The translations under genes and the position numbers were made by a program. A stretch of DNA of 64,000 bases, taken from positions 6,554,001-6,618,000 of the forward strand of contig CM065386.1 of NCBI GenBank assembly GCA_033060915.1, written 5' to 3'. Below are positions 57,736 through 64,000 of the stretch, one piece after another (the stretch's first letter is position 1; every line of letters starts with the position of its first letter). The DNA is from Euryodendron excelsum. Taxonomy: Eukaryota; Streptophyta; Magnoliopsida; Ericales; Pentaphylacaceae. The notes below the pieces were generated by a model. It saw only the letters and a list, made by a program, of their open reading frames with translations. It was not told the origin of the DNA and made no database searches.

Positions 57736-60232
57736 TAAGGACATCAAATTTCAGCTCTTCAGGATCATCGATCCAAGTCCCATTATCATTCTTAAGAACA
57801 TTAACTCTATTTTTCCTTCTCCTAGAGAGAACTGAGAGGTGAAAAAAATCTGGTGTTTCTCTCACCCTGAGTGAGGCAGTTATTTCTAGACTTTCTAAAC
57901 CACAAGAGTTCCTCCTGGTATAAGATAGTATTATATTGTTTGATGAGCGCATTCTCAAAAATCTAAAGATTATGAGAGAACTTATTAGCCTAAGATTTTT
58001 TAATGCCTTTAATTTTAGCAAGGGTCCATCTTTTAGTCCTAAACACATTTACGAACACATTTTTATTCTAGCTCTTAAGATAATCAGTCAAAGAATTTAA
58101 GCCTTGAAGTAAATTAGAAGAGAAAGAATAACGTTTGTTCCAGCTAGCCTGAACAACATCCTTAAGCTTTGGATGAGTAAGCTAGGCAGCTTCAAATCTA
58201 AAAGGCCTGTTAATAGGAGGGGTAGAAGATGTACCTTCAGTATAGACGATGAAAGGGGAATGATTAGAGTACATATGAGGTAGGTTCCTGATAGCACCTT
58301 TGGGAAATAACTCTCTCTAGTCATCATTACACACTCCTCTATCTAGTATTTCCATAGTATTAGCCATACCCTTCCTGTTATTCGTTCAAGTAAGCTTCAA
58401 TCCAGAGCAGCCAAATTCCATAAGACTACATTTGTTTAGCCTTTCTTTAAACTTCACACTTCTGCTCAAGTTAGTATAGACGATGAAAGGGTTTGGTTTG
58501 TACTGGATTTCTCTTCAAGCTCATCCCAGAGCTCCTCTCTTACTATTGGATTTAGACTTGTGTAGGCAGCCGAGAAGAGCCATTCAGGATAGTCCTCACG
58601 ATGGACAATAGCATAAATCATCTGGGGTTTGGGTCCTGAAACTCTGACCCCAACTTGTTTCGTATCCCAAATACATCCCACTCTGCCTACAGGATCCATT
58701 AACGAGGAAGCCGTGAAGCCAAGGTTATTGAAAAACTGGCCCATCAAGCTAAATGGAACTTTAGTTTCCATCAAGATTAGCACTTGAGGCCTGTGGTTTC
58801 TCAAGTTTCTTGTAAAGATTTTGTTATTGGCTCCCCAGTTGTTCCAAATTAGGATCTTCATAAGTAACATATTTGGTAAGGAGGGGGTGGGATTCGACTT
58901 CGGTATATGGAAAATACTACAAATTCTTCGGTGGTTTTCTACCTTTGATTTTCTGGGTGCCAGTTGAAAGACGTGTCGTTGATGGCCTAACAGGTTCATC
59001 CAAAGTGGTTCAATCACCAGTACCAAGTCCTCCATCCATCATGCCATTTATATGTGGTGAAGAGCTTCGGTCTCTAGTTCTAGCGACAATATCAGACTGT
59101 TGCAACGGATAGAGTGGTATAGAGTTTCCACTTCCTCCATCAGGATCAGGGGGTTGAGATGGATTTAGTGACACTGGTTTGAAGAAATTATGGGGTTGAA
59201 TACTATTACCTGAAGATGAGGGGTTGTATTAGGCCTCTATTTTATAGGCAAAAACTTTCGAACAATGGGTGTTAGGTATGATGGTAGGTTTGTTCAACTA
59301 GGTTGCTGATGGGGAAGGTTTTAAGGGTTTGGGAAGGTTTTGGCTATGGTTTACAACTTGGTTCTGTAGCTCTACTCCCATCTTAGTTCCCGTCCCATCT
59401 GTCAACAATCAGGCTACATGTTAATGATCTCAGTCGTTGAATGACTATCAACTTGTATCTCACAGTTAACCTCTGTGCAATCATGTGATTTAAAATGATC
59501 ATTTCTCTTGATTTGTAAAGACGATGATGCCCTCTGGTTGGCTATAGATTTACCTTGGTCACGCTTGGGTTCAGCTTTATTATGGGCTAGATGGTTTAGG
59601 TGTTGTGGATCAGACCTATGGTCCTTATGGCCTCTTTCTTGTTGTGTTCCCTTTCCTTCCGAATTAACAGTAATAAAACAGTTAGATCTAGGGCTAGGTC
59701 CCTTTAGCTTAATAATCTTCCTTAATGGGCCTGATCTTAGTTGTTTTTTCTCCACCAACATCTAAGACCCGTAGTTGAAATCATCTTGTGAGCCCAAGTT
59801 TGCTAAGTTACCGTTACCTTGATTACCCACGTGGCCAAGAGCGTCTTTGCCTGAAATGGCTCTCTTTATCATCTTTTTTGGCATCAGTGCCTTGTTTCTC
59901 TTGAAATGACAAAGATTTTTTTGATGATTAACTTGAGTCAAAACAGAATAAGTGTAAGGATTCATACTCTACTGGGTATTCTTTCCCTTCAAGATCAAAT
60001 ATGGGACAAAGGGGTTGGCTTGGATTAGTCTCTATACAGACTCTAGCAAACTTTCCCCTTGTAGCTAGAATTGTGTTTATGTCAATCTTTAAAGGCTTTC
60101 CCACCAATTTTGCAATTGCTAATAGAACTTTTTCTTGATAATATTCAATCGGGAGCCTAGGAAACCTCACCCAAACTACGGTTGTCATTTCCATAGCCTT
60201 CAATATTTGATATTTGGTTCCCATTTTCTCAC

Positions 60233-60287
60233 TATGTGTGTGTGTGTGTGTTGTGTGTGTGTGTGTGTGTGTGTTTTTGTTGTGTGT

Positions 60288-60339
<52 letters not shown>

Positions 60340-60400
60340 GTGTGGTGGGGGGGGGGGGGGGGTGGGGGGGGGGGGGGGGGTGGGGGGTGGGGGGGGGATC
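60233..60400 (+). repeat. (TG)n plus long poly-G expansion inside LINE ORF1
   Basis: TG repeats run from 60233 to about 60287, then 51 uninterrupted G (60288-60338), a short tgtgtggt, and further G-runs broken by single T to about 60397. On - this is a C/CA tract between the ORF1 segments for MDYYLI and KWEPNIKYLKAMEM, which are normally only a few residues apart. Confidence 0.9.
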
Positions 60401-61035
60401 AAGTAGTAATCCATGATGACCTAGGATCCACACATGGAAACTTTCCCATAATCCTCTTTGTTTTCAAATTGGAAGAGATAATAGTTGTCTCTAAGATCAA
60501 TGGCTTTGATATCACTTTGGAGGCCCCATAGGTTTTTGACTCTCATGCACAACATTTGGTATCCAATAGTTTTCCCCAGGAGCTTGATAATTAGAGCATT
60601 CTCCCATGGTTTCCAAATTTTCTTTAGGAGTTTTTCCGATAAGGTCACTTTTGGAATTTTGATTTCATTTTTTTCCACAATGTATGCCTCATCCATGGCA
60701 TCTGTTTGATCTCCCTCCGTATCATCATCCGAAAGGAGGCTTTTGTCTTTAGTATTGAAATGCCAATCGTTAGATTTGGGCGCTAGGAGTGCTTTCATGA
60801 AGGATTTCGATTGCTCGTTTCCCTTCAGATCAATGCCATTTGTCTCCATCTGAGTAGCAACATCACGTGCTTCCTTCAGGGATATATCTTTTAGATTCTT
60901 CTCTGAAATTGTTTATGAGTCATTGGTTTTCACTTTCTTCATGCTTCTTATCAGGTGATCTTCCTCTTCCAAGGAGATCTCATCCGTTTGCTTCTCGAGG
61001 TTCACCAAGTTCTCAGCTTTTGTAATGTTCGCCAT

Positions 61036-61853
61036 CTTGTATAATCTACATCTGAGCTATATATTATGTATCATCCCCCAACCTCAGTCCAACCTATGTT
61101 GGCCAACGATACCTTTGATTGGGGTTTTTCTAAATTTGCTTAGCGAAAGAAAAAAGGAAAAACTTTGGGTGTGTTTGATACTTGAAGAGTTTTCTCTTTC
61201 CTTTTTCACTTTTCTTTCTTATTTATTTTTTAAATCAAACAAGAAAAGAGGTCAATTTTTCTTAACATTTTCGTCCTATTTCTCCTTTCATTCCTTTTCA
61301 TTTTCCTTCCATAAGTATCAAACACACATTTTCTTAAACCTTTTCCTTTGTCGTGTAAAGAGATTTTCATAGCATATAAAAGAATCTGGAGAAAAATCCC
61401 AATATTACAAGGTATAATGAACGATGCAGTATGTACAATAAAATCATATTTTCTCTCTTTAATTTCTCTATGCTTTATATTTCAACCAAATAATTGCAAG
61501 AGAAAATGACTAATTTATATTTTCTCTCTTTCCTTTATTATTCTACTTTTTCCCCTCCCCCCAAACACACGAGGAAGAAAATAAAAAACTGAGAAGAAAA
61601 AGAAAATGATAAAGAGAGAGTCTACATTAAAATTCTTGAATCTTGAACGCCCCAAAGGCCTAAAGTGCCCCAATATTCCGTGAAAATGGGTTATAAATTT
61701 GACATGCTTTGATTTACCCTTTACACTGAGGCTGTATATATATATATATATATGTACAGTATACGTATATATGGGTTATAGATAATCGTTCCCTCCATTA
61801 CTTCCTCTTTTCCGAGCGAATTAGCTTAAGCGGGACTTCTGTAGAAAACCCAA
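61036..61853. other. Promoter-side region of the MMS21/HPY2-like gene
   Basis: It contains a foldback element (61169-61327), pyrimidine-rich AT-rich DNA, and a (TA)n run (about 61735-61753, continuing as gtatacgtatatatg to 61770) about 85-120 bp before the ATG that may serve as a TATA region. No gene was seen. Confidence 0.6.
61169..61327. mobile_element. Short foldback (MITE-like) element with perfect 13-bp inverted ends
   Basis: The left end gtgtgtttgatac (61169-61181) and right end gtatcaaacacac (61315-61327) are exact complements, with ctttcc-type pyrimidine-rich DNA between. It is similar in design to the elements at 37892 and 41967. No target duplication was found. Confidence 0.6.
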
Positions 61854-64000
61854 ATGGCATCGACCTCTGCTTCTCGCCCCAGTGGCGGTGCCGGAAGAAT
61901 CCAATCTGCCGCTACAAATCTGTTCTCCGACAATCAATCCCTCATTGCTGTAAGTTCACTCTTCTTCAAAGCATAACCGTTGTTCGCCCGCCCTTAGGAC
62001 ACTTGTAATGATTGAAATTCTGGTTTCTTTGTTTCAGGAAATTCGAAAAGCGATGATCATGATGAAGGAAGTTGCGGTTGATTTGGAGAGACGTAATCAG
62101 TCTCAGATGGTACTTTCTATTGATAAACCCTAGTTTTGAAGTCCTGGATTTCTGCAATTCTTTTGTTGGGTTCCTAGGTTTTTTGACAGAATAACTATAG
62201 TTTGAAAATGCTTATGAAGCCCGTTTCTTTTGTTTTTGTTTTTCTCTAATGCAATTTTATATGTATATCCAGATTTAGCTGCTAAACCCATACTTGAAAT
62301 GCTAATAAGTACTTCTTGACAAAAAAATAATTTTAGATTAATGTTGAGAAGCTGATTAACCCTAGTTTTTGGAGTTTTCAGCAATTGCCATGGTTTCTTT
62401 CAATTGGGATACTATATCTTTTTTTGGGACATGAAAAGTCTAATTCTTTAGGTAAATTGATACCTGTGTATTCCAGTTCCTAGACATATTTTGTGTCAAC
62501 AGATAGGTCTGGTTTTGGCAGGCTTAGGAGCTGTATCCCAAAATCTAGATATTTCTTTTTAATATAGATAAGACCTAGTTGAAGGAAAAAAAAATCTAGT
62601 AGGTAAGTAGCATTCATGATTTCAGGGTAGTATCACAAACCAATCAAATCATGCCAAATGCATGGGTTGAAATCCCATTCACTTCAAAATTGAGAAGATA
62701 TTTTCTCCAACTGTCCCACTAACTGATGACAACCCATGTATTGTCGGAAACCCTAGTTGAAAATTTGTCCCTAACCAAAAAATAAACCCGAACAAAAAAT
62801 TTGCCAAAAAACCGTAACCCTAATCGTTATCACCTGAAAATTTGTCCCTAGTTGAAGATGCTGAAAAACCCTAACAAAAAAAATAAACTGAAAAAACCCT
62901 AACCAACATTTTTTCATAATTTTTGAAAATGGAGTTGGTAAATGCCAGTTTTAAGGTCAAATAGCTCAACTTCTGGAGATTTATATAAAAAAAGGTGCTG
63001 ATAAATAATCCCTAGTGTTCAGCATTGTTCACAAGTTTTGACTTACTAACTCTCGTTGAAGATGATGAAGTATTCTATACTCTTCTGATGCTGATGATGA
63101 AGAAGTAGTGTATACAGTCTGATGCTGAATGCTATTGCAGGTAAAGGAGCTTGAAGATGGTCTTGTTGAATTGTTGGTAGCTTCTGAAGATTGTACACAT
63201 TATTCCTCAGCAATTCAATCTGTTGGAAATAGTTACCAGCCTGGAGTTGAGGTGTCTGAGTTCTATTTTTCCACCTACAGTTTTTCCTTATGCATATCGA
63301 ATTTGTGTTTCCCATATTTGTGGAGTATAATTTGTTATTTTTGCGTAACCTATTTCTTACTTATTAAAATGCAGGTAATGGATTTTAAGAAGTTGTTTGA
63401 TGATGAGATTGCGAAGTCCAAGGCTAATTCATCTTCCATTCCCCAAAATCATCAGTTATTACGCCAGTTTAGGGAAGCAATTTGGGTATGTTTCCTTACC
63501 AGATTTGAGAAAGAAAAAGATCACAGCTTTGCTTGGATTTCAGCTAATCATAAAGATAAGCATCGTGTCTAGGTCTTCTTACTCTTCCCCCCCACCCCCT
63601 TTCCCACTTCCTCCTTCCCTCTCTCCACCCCCTGGGTCCCCACCCAACACCCCATCCCAACCCCCAACAGTCGAAATAGAATGTTCATAGTTCTTTCTAG
63701 AATATCTTTTCTCCTGTGCTTTGGAGGCCTTTTCCTACTTGGTTTAAAAAGGCCCCAACATTTGAATTTTGTTTGCATCTATTTGGAATAATTTATTTGA
63801 AATGTTTGAGGTTGATCACAAAATAAATTAGGGAAAGTTCTACAGGATGTCTATTGGACCAGTTATACTATATGGTGCAAAATGTTGGGCTGTCAAGAAG
63901 TAGCGTGGATAAAATGATCTGGGTGAAATGAGGATGTTTAGATGGATGAGTGGTGTAACTGGTGTTACATGAAAATAAGAAACAAATGTATATGTGAAAA
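61854..64000 (+). CDS. HPY2: SUMO E3 ligase MMS21/HIGH PLOIDY2 (NSE2), 5' part
   Basis: Four coding exons are visible: 61854-61949, 62039-62110, 63141-63251 and 63375-63485. All are GT-AG with phase 0 junctions and give 130 residues before the window ends. MMS21/NSE2 is the SUMO ligase subunit of the SMC5/6 complex, acting in DNA repair and, in plants, meristem cell-cycle control. The visible N-terminal half is the helical SMC5-binding part: GAGRIQSAATNLFSDNQSL, EIRKAMIMMKEVAVDLERRN, YSSAIQSVGNSYQP, VMDFKKLFDDEIAKSKA, NHQLLRQFREAIW. Spacing and sequence match Arabidopsis At3g15150 (from memory). The SP-RING domain that defines catalysis must lie in exons beyond 64000, so activity cannot be judged here. 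Intron 2 is about 1 kb and intron 4 extends past the window. Confidence 0.9.
63832..64000 (+). mobile_element. Fragment of a LINE/RTE-type reverse transcriptase C-terminus
   Basis: On + this reads FYRMSIGPVILYGAKCWAVK, a stop, then GEMRMFRWMSGVT, a signature found downstream of the polymerase core in plant non-LTR elements (usually with LYGAECW and EMRMLRWM). It lies in intron 4 of the MMS21/HPY2-like gene and runs to the window end. Confidence 0.65.

Larger units (their letters stand above)
57170..61035 (-). mobile_element. Degenerate LINE (L1-type non-LTR retrotransposon) lacking the RT core
   Basis: ORF1 begins at the ATG at 61035 (MANITKAENLVNLEK), has an early stop, then a DUF4283-like region (60849-60421 and 60224-59928; VRFPRLPIEYYQEKVLLAIA) split by a simple-repeat expansion. 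ORF2 has an endonuclease start (about 58860: MKILIWNNWGANNKIF, VLILMETKVPF, YTSLNPIVREELWDEL) and the segment before the polymerase (TWTNNRKGMANTMEILDRGV, FFHLSVLSRRRKNRV to about 57740). It then jumps straight to an RNase H-like end (KLKLNVDASSKGNPKPTRFGG, ELWAIYKGL). The whole catalytic reverse-transcriptase region is deleted. Stops and frameshifts are frequent. The poly(A) tail was not found. Confidence 0.85.

Noticed and set aside
60135..60531. Gly-rich or Pro-rich open frames across 60200-60430 on both strands
   Set aside because: They are translations of TG/G homopolymer tracts, not genes.
57170..61035. LINE as a host gene encoding RNase H and endonuclease
   Set aside because: The arrangement, frameshifts and stops match a decayed non-LTR retrotransposon rather than a functional host gene.
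1..64000. tRNA, rRNA or CRISPR-like arrays
   Set aside because: No intact tRNA with both boxes and a cloverleaf was seen, no rRNA segment was recognised, and the repeats present are plant transposons and microsatellites.

Overview
This window is nuclear DNA from a flowering plant, almost certainly a eudicot. It is AT-rich, its genes carry GT-AG introns, one gene encodes a plastid-targeted ribosomal protein, and a P-class PPR gene, a class I HD-Zip gene and typical plant transposons are present. The species cannot be fixed from the sequence. No previously undescribed multi-gene system was found. The notable content is gene structure, conserved gene order and transposon rearrangements.

Left part (1-30.5 kb). 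A P-class PPR gene on + (268-1833) converges on a three-exon chloroplast ribosomal protein S20 gene on - (2116-4377). Next on - is a 17-exon gene for a 26S proteasome assembly chaperone of the PSMD5/S5b type (7182-30478). All its exons could be placed with matching phases, giving an open frame of 526 codons. Its intron 8 is about 10.1 kb and holds a tRNA-derived SINE-like remnant split by a hAT-type MITE with a perfect 8-bp target duplication, and a 6.3-kb non-autonomous LTR retrotransposon.

Middle (30.5-51.4 kb). An 8-kb intergenic stretch of decayed repeats includes a probable copia LTR remnant with palindromic tandem motifs. It is followed by a five-exon class IV aminotransferase gene (+, 38667-41638) and a two-exon OB-fold nucleic-acid-binding protein gene (+, 43885-51378). 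The 7.1-kb intron of the OB-fold gene contains a Ty1/copia element whose 5' two-thirds is inverted relative to its 3' third.

Right part (51.4-64 kb). An HD-Zip I transcription factor of the ATHB-52 type lies at 55100-55612 (+). A degraded LINE (-, 57170-61035) has lost its reverse-transcriptase core and carries a long TG/poly-G expansion in ORF1. The first four coding exons of an MMS21/HIGH PLOIDY2 SUMO E3 ligase gene follow (+, from 61854), and the gene runs off the end of the window.

From memory of the Arabidopsis map, the PPR, S20, PSMD5-like and MMS21/HPY2 genes correspond to loci within At3g15150-At3g15200. The window therefore appears to be a conserved syntenic block, expanded by transposons, with other genes interspersed.
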